Under the pieces are notes generated by a model. It was given only the letters and a program-made list of their open reading frames with translations. It searched no databases and was not told the origin of the DNA. DNA of 64,000 nt from Verrucomicrobiales bacterium (GTDB taxonomy: Bacteria > Verrucomicrobiota > Verrucomicrobiia > Limisphaerales > J093), in the NCBI GenBank assembly GCA_024233305.1, contig JACKPV010000022.1:310001-374000 (forward strand), given 5' to 3'. How positions within the stretch are numbered: the stretch's first letter is position 1; every line of letters starts with the position of its first letter. Positions 9,191 through 18,565 of the stretch are shown in pieces. Made by a program: the position numbers and the translations under genes.

Positions 9191-10189
9191 ATGCACATGC
9201 AACGAACGGCTTTTGGAACCAGCAACCGGAGACCTTTGAACCGCGGCGGCGCGCCCGGGGACGGAAGGCCGGACAACCGTGGCCTCGCCCGCCTCCTTGC
9301 TGCGGCGGGCCTCGCCTGGGCCGGAGGGGCGCAGGCGGCGTTGATCCCCCTGCCGAACGCCTCTTTCGAGGGCCCGGTCACGGACTATGCGGACCTGCGG
9401 ATCGACGCCTGGGCCAAGACCCCGAAGCCCGATTGGTATGAGGAGTCGCAGCCCGGCGAGTGGCTGCAACTGACCGGCGTGTTCAAGAACGTGCCGCCCG
9501 GTGAGGAGGGGCATTACGAAAACGTGGATGGCGACCAGGCGGCGTTTCTGTTCGCGGTGCCCCAGGCCGGCATCTTCCAGGATTCCACCGCCACCGACCT
9601 CGAGGGCGCCGCACCGGAAGCCGTGCTCGACGCGACGTACCAGGTGGGCCGGGCCTACCGGATGACCGTCGCTGTGAACGGCGGCGGCGGCGGCATGGCC
9701 GACGGCACGCAGCTCTACCTCATCCTCCATTACCTGGACGAGGAGGATGCGCAAATCCCGCTCGCGACCTCGCTGATCGAGTACCTGCCGAAACCGGCGC
9801 CGGGCCCTCGCCTGCTGACGGATCATCAGGTGTCGATCCCGGCGGTGCAGGCAGGGGACGCCTGGGCGGGACGGCCCATCGGGGTGCAGATCGTCTCGGG
9901 GGCCATCGCCGCCGGCGGCTACTGGGACCTCGACAACGTGCGCCTCGAGAGCTTCGTGGCGCCGGTGTTGAGCGCGCCCGCGATGGCCGGGGGACATTTT
10001 CAATTCGTCATCGAAGGCGAGGCCGGGGCGCAGTACCAGATTTTCAGCACCGGGGACGTGACGGCGCCGGACGGGACGTGGGAAAGCCTGGGCACGGTGC
10101 TCAACGAGACCGGTTCCGTTGCGTTCACCGACCCGACCCCCGCCGATGCGGCCACGCCGCGTTACTACCGTGCGCGGCAGGTCGAGTAG
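9191..10189 (+). CDS. Secreted protein of unknown function with C-terminal FYRxR-type module
   Basis: 332 residues from the ATG at 9191; a TTG directly before it and an ATG at 9197 are equally possible because no clear Shine-Dalgarno sequence is visible. The signal peptide ends near GAQAALIP. The mature part starts with LPNASFEGP, followed by a beta-rich domain resembling jelly-roll modules of exported PVC proteins. The C-terminal 70 residues form the module seen on three other proteins in this window (YQIFSTGDV ... RYYRARQVE). The gene for a prepilin-like protein begins 18 bases after the stop, so the two are probably co-transcribed. I do not recognise a catalytic function. Confidence 0.7.
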   Translation: MHMQRTAFGTSNRRPLNRGGAPGDGRPDNRGLARLLAAAGLAWAGGAQAALIPLPNASFEGPVTDYADLRIDAWAKTPKPDWYEESQPGEWLQLTGVFKNVPPGEEGHYENVDGDQAAFLFAVPQAGIFQDSTATDLEGAAPEAVLDATYQVGRAYRMTVAVNGGGGGMADGTQLYLILHYLDEEDAQIPLATSLIEYLPKPAPGPRLLTDHQVSIPAVQAGDAWAGRPIGVQIVSGAIAAGGYWDLDNVRLESFVAPVLSAPAMAGGHFQFVIEGEAGAQYQIFSTGDVTAPDGTWESLGTVLNETGSVAFTDPTPADAATPRYYRARQVE

Positions 10190-10207
10190 GCATCGGGCAG
10201 CGGTGCG

Positions 10208-10993
10208 ATGTCCTTGCAGCCTCCAACCCGCCGGGCGTTCACGCTGATCGAGCTGCTGGTGGTGCTGGGCGTGATCGGAATCCTGGCGTCGCTACTGCTC
10301 CCGGCGCTGGCCTCGGCGCGTGCAGCCGGGCGCCGGGCCGCCTGCCTCTCGAACCTGCGCCAGATCGGCCTCGCGATTCACGCCTACGCGATGGATGAGG
10401 ACGGCGAGATCCCCTACGGACCCAAGGCGCCGCCGTTCACCAGCCCGTCGAATTTTTACCCCTCGACGGGCGCCCCGACGAGTCTGGTGTCCCTGCGGAA
10501 CGGCGGGCCGGTGGGGCTCGGTTTGCTGCTGGCGGATTACCTGGCGGCACAACCGCGCGTGCTGTTCTGTCCGGGGGCGGATCAACGATTGAACGCCGAT
10601 GCCGAACTGGCGCTGGTCGGACATCATCAGGCGCAAGCAAGTTATTACTACCGGCATGCCGGCAACACCCTGCTGTTCGATGACCCGAACCACCCGGTGA
10701 CCCCCGAACACATCCGGCTGGCCAACCCGGGCAACAACCGCGACGGTCTTCCCATCCAGGCCCTGGCCATCGATTCGCAGTTCCTCTGCCCGGAGGAACT
10801 CGAGTCATTCAACGTGCGACCGCGCACCCATCACCGCCGGGAACGGGCCACCGTCCTCTACCTCGACGGACGGGCCGTGTCACAGGCGAACGCAGACGGT
10901 CGCTTCACGGTGGACATCCGGGATTACGCGCACCTCCGGCGGACGTTCGACCAGATCCTCGCGGTGCTCGAACGCGCCGACCGCGAGCACTGA
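10208..10993 (+). CDS. Prepilin-type N-terminal cleavage/methylation protein (DUF1559/GspG-like)
   Basis: 261 residues. The N-terminus has the class III prepilin signal [27 protein letters not shown], cut in the family after the residue before F and followed by a hydrophobic helix. The body has [11 protein letters not shown], and the H-x9-DG motif ([13 protein letters not shown]) typical of PVC pseudopilin-like proteins lies near the end. Such proteins are numerous in Verrucomicrobiota and Planctomycetota; whether they build pilus-like fibres or use the prepilin peptidase only for export is not known. It follows the secreted protein gene by 18 bases and probably shares its transcript. Confidence 0.85.
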   Translation: MSLQPPTRRAFTLIELLVVLGVIGILASLLLPALASARAAGRRAACLSNLRQIGLAIHAYAMDEDGEIPYGPKAPPFTSPSNFYPSTGAPTSLVSLRNGGPVGLGLLLADYLAAQPRVLFCPGADQRLNADAELALVGHHQAQASYYYRHAGNTLLFDDPNHPVTPEHIRLANPGNNRDGLPIQALAIDSQFLCPEELESFNVRPRTHHRRERATVLYLDGRAVSQANADGRFTVDIRDYAHLRRTFDQILAVLERADREH

Positions 10994-11001
10994 GGGGGGA
11001 A

Positions 11002-11041
11002 AGCTCGAAGCTCGAAGCTCGAAGCTCGGAGATCGGAGCTG
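11002..11041. repeat. Heptanucleotide tandem repeat
   Basis: Four consecutive AGCTCGA-type heptamers, the last with one change, run into two degenerate units (AGATCGG, AGCTGGA) just after the stop codon of the prepilin-like gene. The tract could vary in length by slippage. It lies about 80 bases upstream of the DUF1501 gene. Confidence 0.7.
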
Positions 11042-11119
11042 GAAGGTGGAAGTGGGAGGATCGGGGGACGGAAAAACCCTTTGCTGGGCGGGGGTTTGGG
11101 GTATGCTGCGCGCAATCTA

Positions 11120-12607
11120 ATGAGCACGTTCAGTCGTCGCGATTTCTTGAAGACGGCCTCCGGCGCCACGCTCGGGGCGCTCGCCGCGGGGTATCCACAC
11201 CGACTGCTGGCCGAGGGAATCCATGCCCCGGCGGCCAGCGCGGACACGTTGATCGTTCTGTGGATGGGCGGCGGGATGGCGCACACGGAGACCTTCGATC
11301 CGAAGCGTTACACGCCCTTCGAGAAAGGCCTCGAATCGAAGGCGGTCTTGAGCACCTTCCCGGCCATCGACACCGCGGTGGACGGCATCCGGTTTTCGGA
11401 GGGACTCGAGCGGTTGGCGAAGGTGATGGATCGGGGAACGTTGATCCGGTCCTATCGGGCGGGTGACCTCGGGTTCATCCTGCATTCGCGGCACCAATAC
11501 CAATGGCACACCGGCTATGCCCCGCCCCAGACGGTGGCAGCGCCGCACCTCGGTTCGGTCATCGCCCGCACGCTCGGTCCCCGGGATCCGGCGGTGCCGG
11601 CCTTCATCGACATCGGGCAGCGGTTCGACATCGGCGAGGGCGAGGAACTGAAGGCTTTCCACACGGCCGGCTTCCTGGGCAGCGAGCACGGACCGTTCCT
11701 CATCCCCTACCCCGACCAGGCCGCGAATGCCGTGCGCCCGCCCCGCGGGATGAGCCCGGGACGCTTCCAGGACCGGAACCAGCTGTTCAAACGCTTGCTC
11801 GCGGAAAGTCCGATTGGCGAACACGGCAGTGAGTACCAGCGGGAATCGCTGTTGCGCTCGATGGACAACGCGCACCGGCTGTTGAGTTCCCCGGCGGCCA
11901 AGGCTTTCGATCTGTCGCTCGAACCCCGCGAATCCCTGGCGCGCTATCTGCCCGACGGCGTGGACCCGGACAAATCCTTCGACGCGAGACAATCCCGGGA
12001 CGGCTCGTACGAGCGGGAGACGATGGGGCGATTCGGGCTGGGTTGCCTGCTGGCGCGGCGGTTGACCGAAGTCGGAGCCCGCTTTATCGAGGTGACGACC
12101 GAGTACATTCCGTTCCTGAACTGGGACACGCACGAGAACGGCCACACCCGGGCCGCCGACATGAAGCGGCAGATCGACAAGCCGATTGCGCAACTGGTGC
12201 TCGACCTCGAGGAACGCGGGTTGCTGGACCGGACGTTGATCGTGGTGGCCAGCGAGTTCAGCCGCGACATGATCACCGAAGGCAAGCCGGACAACACCGT
12301 GAAGAACCAGGTCGAGGTGCCGGACGTGATCGAGGACCTGAAGCACTACGGCATGCACCGGCACTTCACCGACGCGGGGTGCGTGCTGCTGTTTGGAGGC
12401 GGCATCAAGCGTGGCCAGCTTTACGGACGCACCGCCGACGAACGCCCGGTGAAGTTGATCGAGAAACCGGTGACCATCGAGGATTTGCACGCCACCCTCT
12501 ACACCGCGATGGGGATCTCGCCGCAACTCGCCTACGAGATCGAGCGACGGCCGTTTTACGTGACAAGCGACGGCGAAGGGCGGGCCATTCCCGAGCTGTT
12601 CGCCTGA
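11120..12607 (+). CDS. Tat-exported DUF1501 protein
   Basis: 495 residues from the ATG at 11120, which places the twin-arginine motif SRRDFLK right at the N-terminus; an in-frame start 39 bases upstream would bury it. A TAXXXX-like hexamer (TATGCT) 12 bases upstream would make the transcript almost leaderless, but this is weak. The body has LWMGGGMAHTETFDPK, FNWDTHENGHT-type and VVASEFSRDM segments that are characteristic of DUF1501, a family related to alkaline phosphatase/sulfatase folds. In PVC bacteria DUF1501 is usually encoded beside a DUF1549/DUF1553 (PSD1) cytochrome-like protein; no such partner is present here. Its substrate is unknown. Confidence 0.85.
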   Translation: MSTFSRRDFLKTASGATLGALAAGYPHRLLAEGIHAPAASADTLIVLWMGGGMAHTETFDPKRYTPFEKGLESKAVLSTFPAIDTAVDGIRFSEGLERLAKVMDRGTLIRSYRAGDLGFILHSRHQYQWHTGYAPPQTVAAPHLGSVIARTLGPRDPAVPAFIDIGQRFDIGEGEELKAFHTAGFLGSEHGPFLIPYPDQAANAVRPPRGMSPGRFQDRNQLFKRLLAESPIGEHGSEYQRESLLRSMDNAHRLLSSPAAKAFDLSLEPRESLARYLPDGVDPDKSFDARQSRDGSYERETMGRFGLGCLLARRLTEVGARFIEVTTEYIPFLNWDTHENGHTRAADMKRQIDKPIAQLVLDLEERGLLDRTLIVVASEFSRDMITEGKPDNTVKNQVEVPDVIEDLKHYGMHRHFTDAGCVLLFGGGIKRGQLYGRTADERPVKLIEKPVTIEDLHATLYTAMGISPQLAYEIERRPFYVTSDGEGRAIPELFA

Positions 12608-12685
12608 GCCTCATCGCGGAACCGGAGCGCGCTTTTCAGGGAACGAGGCGCGAGCGGGTTGGCAGGCGGGAGGAGGCGGCGAGCC

Positions 12686-14827
12686 TTGAGCATTCCGGCG
12701 AACCACGAAACGGCACGCATCAACGCGGGTCAGGACGGCCCCGAGACGTTGTCCGTAACGGCTTTGAGCGGCGTCGGCGCCGAGCGGCAGGCGCAGCTCG
12801 CCCGGTTGAAGATACACACCGTCGAGGACCTGTTGCTGCATCGTCCGCGGCGGTATGAAGACCGGCGGCATTTCCGGGCGATCGCGGCCCTGACGCCCGG
12901 CGAAAGCGCCGCGGCCACGGGCCGGGTGGTGGCCCAAGGGCTCAAGCGTTTCCGGCGCGGGCGGCAGTCGGTTTTCGAGTTGATCCTGGAGGACGGCACC
13001 GGGCGATTGCATTGCCGGTGGTGGAACATGCCGTTCATGGAGGGGGCATTTCAGGTAGGGCAGGAACTGATCGTTTACGGCCGGCTGCGCGATCTCAAAC
13101 CGCGCACGATGGACCATCCCGAGACCGAAATCGTCGAACCGGGTGGCGGTCCATCGATCCATCAGAACCGGGTGGTTCCGATCTATCCCGCGACCGAAGG
13201 GCTCACCCAACGCTGGCTGCGGGCACTGGTCTGGCAGGCCCTGGAACGGCACGCTCCGACCCTCGTCGATCCGTGGCCCGGCGTTGTCCCGCCGCCGTTC
13301 GTCGGCCGCGAGCGGGCGTTGCGCGATCTGCATTTTCCAGGCGAACCGGAGGAGGCCGAGGCTGCGCGGCAGCGTCTGGCACTGGACGAGTTCATCGGCC
13401 TGCAGCTTGGCATCCAACGGCGGCGACGCAACTTGCAGGCGCGGACCCGCGGCCTGCCCTGCGGCGGGGACAACCGGTTCATGCGGCCCTTTCTGGCCGC
13501 CCTGCCCTTTCGGCTGACGGAGGCGCAGACCCGCGTGCTGCGCGAGTTGCGCCGCGATTTGTCGGGCCCGCATCCGATGCGGCGACTGCTTCAGGGAGAC
13601 GTCGGTTCGGGCAAGACGGTGGTGGCGGCATGCGCGTCGTTGATGGCCCTGGAAAGCGGTTTCGGGGTCGTCTACATGGCCCCGACCGAAGTCCTCGCCC
13701 GCCAGCAATGGGCCACCTTCCGCCACTGGTTCGAGCCCCTTGGCATCCCGGTATCCCTGCACACATCAAAGGGGTCAGTCCTCACTATTGACACTGAACC
13801 GGCCGAGGCGCCGTCGCGGAGCGGATCGTCCACCGCTCGGCCCCGGCCGGGCATCGCGCTCGGAACCCACGCCCTGCTCGAGGCCGGCTTCAACCCGGCG
13901 CGCCTGGGTCTGGTGATCATCGACGAACAGCACAAGTTTGGCGTCACGCAGCGCGAGGAACTGGTCCGCAAGGGCCGTTATCCGCACCTGCTGGTGATGA
14001 CCGCCACGCCGATTCCGCGGACCCTCGGCCTGACGCTTTACGGGGATCTCGACGTCTCGGTGATCGACGCGTTACCGGCGGAGCGCGGTCGGGTGCGCAC
14101 GCACATCCGGAGCCAGGCCAGCCTGCCCAAGGTCTGGGAGTTCGTCCGCGCAGAACTGGCGGCCGGGCGGCAGGCCTACATTGTGTATCCCCGCCTGGAG
14201 GAAGCCAGCCTGCAGACCGGTCTGAAGGCGGTACTCCAGGAACACGCGCAGCTCGAGCGCGCCCTGGCGCCGCACGCGATCGGCCGGCTGCACGGCCAGC
14301 AATCCCCCGCGGAAAAGGAGGCCGTGCTGAGGGCGTTTCGCGAGCGACGGTTGCAGGCGCTGGTGGCGACTTCGATCATCGAGGTGGGGCTCGACGTGCC
14401 CAACGCGACGGTGATGGTGATCGAGAACGCCGAACGCTTCGGGCTGGCCCAGCTTCACCAACTGCGCGGCCGCATCGGCCGCGGCGCGGCGGACGCGCAC
14501 TGCATCCTGGTGGCCACCGTGCTGAACCCGGAAACCCGCGGGCGTCTCGGGGTGTTGGCGGAGAACCAGGACGGTTTTCGCATCGCGGAGGCGGATCTTC
14601 GGCTGCGTGGCCCGGGGGAGCTGCTGGGACAGGCCCAAAGCGGATTGCCCGCGTTGCGCTTTGGCGATCTGGCCGGGGATCTCGCGTTGGTGGAGTTGGC
14701 CCGCGACCTCGCCGCCCGCGTCCTGGACCGGGAGGCGGCGAAGCCGGCCGATGTTCCGCAGCCCGGGACGGTCAACGCAACCGGGCGAAGGTCTGCTGCA
14801 TCAACTCGAGATCCGAAAGCCCCTTGA
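12686..14827 (+). CDS. recG: ATP-dependent DNA helicase RecG
   Basis: 713 residues from the TTG at 12686, which has GGAGGAGG about nine bases upstream; a TTG at 12659 would add nine residues. The wedge/OB domain is followed by the helicase core with Walker A GDVGSGKT, DEQH box, TATPIPRT and the C-terminal RGRIGRG motif. RecG remodels stalled replication forks and branches Holliday-type junctions. Between motif Ia and GTHALL the protein has an extended, unusual loop whose DNA (13768-13800) resembles the ends of a REP-associated transposon. The 3' end overlaps the convergent korB by 56 bases. Confidence 0.93.
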   Translation: MSIPANHETARINAGQDGPETLSVTALSGVGAERQAQLARLKIHTVEDLLLHRPRRYEDRRHFRAIAALTPGESAAATGRVVAQGLKRFRRGRQSVFELILEDGTGRLHCRWWNMPFMEGAFQVGQELIVYGRLRDLKPRTMDHPETEIVEPGGGPSIHQNRVVPIYPATEGLTQRWLRALVWQALERHAPTLVDPWPGVVPPPFVGRERALRDLHFPGEPEEAEAARQRLALDEFIGLQLGIQRRRRNLQARTRGLPCGGDNRFMRPFLAALPFRLTEAQTRVLRELRRDLSGPHPMRRLLQGDVGSGKTVVAACASLMALESGFGVVYMAPTEVLARQQWATFRHWFEPLGIPVSLHTSKGSVLTIDTEPAEAPSRSGSSTARPRPGIALGTHALLEAGFNPARLGLVIIDEQHKFGVTQREELVRKGRYPHLLVMTATPIPRTLGLTLYGDLDVSVIDALPAERGRVRTHIRSQASLPKVWEFVRAELAAGRQAYIVYPRLEEASLQTGLKAVLQEHAQLERALAPHAIGRLHGQQSPAEKEAVLRAFRERRLQALVATSIIEVGLDVPNATVMVIENAERFGLAQLHQLRGRIGRGAADAHCILVATVLNPETRGRLGVLAENQDGFRIAEADLRLRGPGELLGQAQSGLPALRFGDLAGDLALVELARDLAARVLDREAAKPADVPQPGTVNATGRRSAASTRDPKAP
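13768..13800 (+). repeat. REP-like sequence inside recG
   Basis: The stretch AAAGGGGTCAGTCCTCACTA and the following TTGACACT are read in frame as part of RecG (SKGSVLTIDTE). It shares AAGGGGTCA and a following CTAT with the terminal repeats of the REP-associated transposase locus at 25877 and 26664. The local RecG loop is about eight to ten residues longer than in E. coli RecG. Confidence 0.4.
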
Positions 14828-15731
14828 CCTTGCTTTGCAGGCGCTGGTTGACCTTCGCTTCGAGCGCGTTTTTCGTGGGGCGCTTCACCTGATAGAAGAT
14901 GCCGAAGTGGCCGGGAAACGGCTCGCCCGCGAGCTTGTAGGCGGCGAGTTCATCGGTCACGTCGTGCTCGGCCGGAACGACGTTAAAGCGGCCGCCCTTG
15001 CGCGGGTTCGAGTCATGGAACGCGCCCGGGTAGAACTCGACGCATTCGCTCAGGCACTCGATGAAACTGAAGCCGTCATGGTCCATGGCCGCCTCCATCA
15101 TTTCGAGAACGTGGCCCGGATTGGTGTGCGTGGTCCGCGCGACGAACGTGGCGCCGGCCGAGATCGCCTGCTTCATCGGGTTGATCGGGTAGTCCACCGC
15201 GCCCCACACGTCGGTCTTGCTCTTGAACCCGAGCGGCGACGTCGGCGAGGTCTGCTTTTTGGTCAGCCCATAGACCTGGTTGTCCATGACCACGTAGGTC
15301 AGCTTCACGTTCTTGCGCGCCGTGTGGGTGAAGTGGTTGCCGCCAATCGAGAAGGCGTCGCCGTCACCGCCGAACACAAACACGTGCAGGTCGGGCCGGC
15401 TGAGCGAAACCCCGGTGGCGAACGGCAGGGCGCGACCGTGGATGAAGTGCACGCCGTGGGCCTGGACGAAGTAGGGAAAGCGGCTCGAGCAACCGATGCC
15501 GGCCACCGTGGCGACCTTCTCGTGCCAGACCTTGCGCCGCTCGATCAGCTTGTAGTAGGTGGCCAGCACGGCGAAATCGCCGCAGCCCGGACACCAGGTC
15601 GGGTGCTCGGCCACCAACGCCTTCTTGGTCAACGGCGGCCGTTCGATGGACTCGGAAGCGGACGTGTCGGAGTTCGCCGGCGTGACGGCGGCGTTCTCGG
15701 GATTCAACTTGGATTCAGCGGCGGCAATCAT
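14772..15731 (-). CDS. korB: 2-oxoacid:ferredoxin oxidoreductase, beta (TPP) subunit
   Basis: 319 residues. The thiamine diphosphate subunit is recognisable from HPTWCPGCGDFAVL near residue 44, GIGCSSRFPYF, GDGDAFSIGGNH and the DNQVYGLTKKQTSPTS segment. With the alpha subunit encoded 41 bases upstream it should form the enzyme that converts 2-oxoglutarate (or another 2-oxoacid), CoA and oxidised ferredoxin to the acyl-CoA, CO2 and reduced ferredoxin in the cytoplasm. The 2-oxoglutarate preference is inferred from the overall KorAB architecture without separate gamma and delta genes. Its end overlaps the end of recG on the other strand. Confidence 0.9.
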   Translation of the reverse strand: MIAAAESKLNPENAAVTPANSDTSASESIERPPLTKKALVAEHPTWCPGCGDFAVLATYYKLIERRKVWHEKVATVAGIGCSSRFPYFVQAHGVHFIHGRALPFATGVSLSRPDLHVFVFGGDGDAFSIGGNHFTHTARKNVKLTYVVMDNQVYGLTKKQTSPTSPLGFKSKTDVWGAVDYPINPMKQAISAGATFVARTTHTNPGHVLEMMEAAMDHDGFSFIECLSECVEFYPGAFHDSNPRKGGRFNVVPAEHDVTDELAAYKLAGEPFPGHFGIFYQVKRPTKNALEAKVNQRLQSKVKGLSDLELMQQTFARLR

Positions 15732-15772
15732 GGGACAAGGGTGATCATGGAGGGGCGAGAAGCCGGTTCAAC

Positions 15773-17626
15773 TCAGAGTTTGCGGAGGCTGTCGGCCAGT
15801 TCGCCACGGATCCGCTCCACGATATCGCGCACCTTGAACGCGAGGCCATCGGTCTTGTTGATGCCGCGAATCTTCACGGTGCAGAACCGCGCGCGGAGCA
15901 GGCCCGCGAGCTGGCCGTAACCGTAAACCCCCTCGTCGTTCATCTCGATCACGCGGATGTTCGGGAACCGGTTGAACAGCTCGCCCAAACCGGCGGGCAG
16001 CGGATGCAGGTGGCGCAGGTGAATGGCCGAAACACTTTCCCCGGCGGCCCGGGCACGGTCCACCGCTTCCTGGATCGGGCCCAGCGTCGAGCCCCAGCCG
16101 ACGAGCAACACCGAGGCATCCTCGCCGCCGTAAACCGGGGGCACCGGCAGTGCCTCGGACAGGACCTGCAGCTTGCGGCGGCGCTTGGCGCTCATCTGGG
16201 CATGCAACGCGGGCGACGCCGTCGGATGGCCGAATTCGTCGTGCTCAAGCCCGGTGACGATGGGGTATTTCCCGCTGAGAATGCGGGTGCCCGGCGGACG
16301 GTGGCGGGCGGCGCCGTTCGGGCTTTCGAGATCGTACGGCTTGTGCTCGGGCACCGGGCTCATGTCCGGAGCGATGTCCTGGACAAGCGACTTGAGATCC
16401 GGTTCCGGGAAGGCCTCGATCCGGGTGGCAATCGCCTGGTCCGTCAGGAGGATCACCGGCACGCTGTACTGCCGGGCCAGGTTCACCGCCTCGATGGCCA
16501 TGTGGAAGCACTCCTCGACGTTGGCCGGCGCAATGACAATGCGCGGCGAATCCCCGTGGCCGCCAAAACAGGCGATGTTCAGGTCCGATTGCTCGACGTT
16601 CGTGGGCAGGCCGGTCGAAGGTCCGCCGCGTTGCACATCGACCACGACCAGGGGCACCTCCGCCATGATTCCCCAGCCCAGCGCCTCGGTCTTGAGCGAG
16701 AGCCCCGGTCCGCTCGAACCGGTCACCGCCACCCGCCCGGCATAGCTCGCGCCGAGGGCCATCGCAATCGACGCAATCTCGTCCTCGCACTGCACGAACG
16801 TGCCGCCGTATTTCGGCAACTCGCGCCGCAACAATTCCATGATGTCGGACCACGGCGTGATCGGATACCCGGCGCCGAACCGCACCCCCGCCGCGACCAA
16901 CCCGTAGGCCAGCGCCTCGTTCCCGTTCATCACCACCTGCTTCGCCCCGCGCCGGCGGCTGTCGGCGAACTTGAACGTCTCGAGCAAATGCCCCAGCGAA
17001 TAGGCGTAGCCCGAGTCGAACGCGTCCATCGCGTTGCTCAACACGCTCTCGTCCTTCGCCTGGAACTTCTCGGTGATCAGGCCGCGCAACTTCTCGACAT
17101 CCAGATCGAACAGCTTGGTCACCAGGCCCAGGGCATACATGTTCTTGCCCTTGTCGCGGGCGGTGCCGCCGATGGCCTCGACGGTCAGGCCGGCAATGGG
17201 AATGGCGACATGGCGGTATTGCTGCTCCCAGTCGGCATTCGGCGTCACGTGGCCCGAGTCGTAGAGCACGATCCCCCCTTTCCGCAGCGCGCCGATGTGC
17301 TCGTTATAGGAGTGCTGGTAAAACGCCAGCAGCACGTCCGCGTCGTCCCCCGAACTGACCACCTCCCCCGTGCCAATGCGCACCTGAAAAATCGAGGGCC
17401 CCCCCGAGATTGTCGACGGGATGGTCATGTAGGTCATGACATCCTGCTCGCTCCTCCCGGCCAACCGGGCCAGAAACGCCCCCATGGCCTGAATCCCGTC
17501 CTGGGAGTTCCCCGCAATGCGGATGACGACGTCGGATACTTCCGACTTGGCGCCCGCGGATTTGGCCGCCGGGGCATCGGTGCTCGCTACGCTCATTGAT
17601 GATCGACCTGCACTTGCCGCGCTCAA
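15773..17626 (-). CDS. korA: 2-oxoacid:ferredoxin oxidoreductase, fused gamma-alpha subunit
   Basis: 617 residues from a TTG at 17626, which has a perfect GGAGG five bases upstream; an ATG at 17596 (residue 11) is the alternative, with a weaker AGGT upstream. The gamma domain (about 30-215, IRIAGNSQDGIQAMGAFLAR) is fused to the alpha domain (about 230-600, VMNGNEALAYGLVAAGVRFGAGYPITPWS). The fusion is normal for two-subunit KorAB enzymes. A strong hairpin (17635-17652) lies over the Shine-Dalgarno sequence. The gene is first in the korA-korB operon and divergent from no close neighbour; the HAD phosphatase upstream is on the same strand. Confidence 0.9.
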   Translation of the reverse strand: MSAASAGRSSMSVASTDAPAAKSAGAKSEVSDVVIRIAGNSQDGIQAMGAFLARLAGRSEQDVMTYMTIPSTISGGPSIFQVRIGTGEVVSSGDDADVLLAFYQHSYNEHIGALRKGGIVLYDSGHVTPNADWEQQYRHVAIPIAGLTVEAIGGTARDKGKNMYALGLVTKLFDLDVEKLRGLITEKFQAKDESVLSNAMDAFDSGYAYSLGHLLETFKFADSRRRGAKQVVMNGNEALAYGLVAAGVRFGAGYPITPWSDIMELLRRELPKYGGTFVQCEDEIASIAMALGASYAGRVAVTGSSGPGLSLKTEALGWGIMAEVPLVVVDVQRGGPSTGLPTNVEQSDLNIACFGGHGDSPRIVIAPANVEECFHMAIEAVNLARQYSVPVILLTDQAIATRIEAFPEPDLKSLVQDIAPDMSPVPEHKPYDLESPNGAARHRPPGTRILSGKYPIVTGLEHDEFGHPTASPALHAQMSAKRRRKLQVLSEALPVPPVYGGEDASVLLVGWGSTLGPIQEAVDRARAAGESVSAIHLRHLHPLPAGLGELFNRFPNIRVIEMNDEGVYGYGQLAGLLRARFCTVKIRGINKTDGLAFKVRDIVERIRGELADSLRKL

Positions 17627-17634
17627 AAGCGCCT

Positions 17635-17652
17635 CCGGAGACTACTCTCCGG
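17635..17652 (-). promoter_or_regulatory. Hairpin overlapping the korA ribosome-binding site
   Basis: A perfect seven-base inverted repeat CCGGAGA-CTAC-TCTCCGG sits immediately upstream of the TTG start. Part of one arm belongs to the GGAGG Shine-Dalgarno sequence. Folding of the leader could limit ribosome access; whether it is regulated cannot be told from sequence. Confidence 0.5.
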
Positions 17653-17764
17653 GGCGCAAAACATTGGCCGCCAACCTACCAACCCCGAGAATGATGTCAA
17701 ACGGCAACTAATGACCGGCATTCGCTCACCGCTCAACCCGGCCACGCATCCGCTCGCCACCGGC

Positions 17765-18565
17765 TCAACCAGCCCCGGGAACCGGGCTCAACGACGCTCC
17801 CAGCACCCGCCGCAAAGCCTGCTCCACCCCGGCGCCACAGGGCAGATCGCTCACGAAACCACCGTGCGCCCGCACCGCCGACTGTACTTCCGCCACCGCG
17901 TTCGCCGGCGCCGCGAGGTGCTTCGCATGGTCCGGATGCAACATCGGCAGATCGTTGACGTGATCGCCAGCGGCAAAGATGGCGTCGGGACGGAGGTTCA
18001 GGCGGCGGGCGAGTTCGCTCAGGGCCGTTCCCTTGCTGTAACCCACGTGACTCAGCCGCGCGTAGACGTCGTTCCGCACCACGGTCAACTCGCCGACCAT
18101 CCGGCAGTAGTCGTCCAGATAAGCGCCAATCGCCGCGGCATCCTCGCTGCTCTTGGCTATCAAACAGAAGGGCGACCAGGGATCGGCGTAAACCTCGACG
18201 TCGTAGTGCGCCTTCACCCATTCCGCCAACCGCGGCAAATCGCCGTCCACGCGGTCGAACAACCGCTCATGGTCCTCAGCGCAGCGCTCGTTCCATTCGG
18301 ACAAACCGACGTATTGATGGTCCCGATGGACGTAGATTTCGCGTTCGACGAGGACGAGGAAGTCGGGTCGGACCCGGAGGCGCGCCCGTCCCATCGCTTC
18401 CATGAGACTGCTCAGGTCGCGTCCGGTGTTGATGACCCAGCGCACGCCCTGCGCCTGCAACCCGCCCAGCAGATCCTGCAAGCTGTCCGGCACCGGAGGA
18501 TTCGCATGGTCCGCGTGGAGGGTGCCGTCGAAGTCCGTCGAGATCAGTTGGATGGTATGTTCCAT
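17765..18565 (-). CDS. Cof-type HAD-superfamily phosphatase
   Basis: 266 residues. HAD motif I is DFDGTLHAD near residue 11, motif II the Thr in VINTGRDLSS, the motif III Lys is in GYSKGTAL, and motif IV is GDHVNDLPML, as in class IIB (Cof) phosphatases with the cap between motifs II and III. It probably hydrolyses a sugar or nucleotide phosphate in the cytoplasm; the substrate is open. It lies about 140 bases upstream of korA on the same strand, probably a separate unit. Confidence 0.85.
   Translation of the reverse strand: MEHTIQLISTDFDGTLHADHANPPVPDSLQDLLGGLQAQGVRWVINTGRDLSSLMEAMGRARLRVRPDFLVLVEREIYVHRDHQYVGLSEWNERCAEDHERLFDRVDGDLPRLAEWVKAHYDVEVYADPWSPFCLIAKSSEDAAAIGAYLDDYCRMVGELTVVRNDVYARLSHVGYSKGTALSELARRLNLRPDAIFAAGDHVNDLPMLHPDHAKHLAAPANAVAEVQSAVRAHGGFVSDLPCGAGVEQALRRVLGASLSPVPGAG

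Noticed and set aside
11002..11041. CRISPR-like array
   Set aside because: The units are seven bases long with no spacers; a simple tandem repeat.
12600..12625. TGAGCCTCATCGCGGAACC after the DUF1501 stop as another element end
   Set aside because: Only the first six bases match the terminal repeat and no second end or arm lies within 200 bp.
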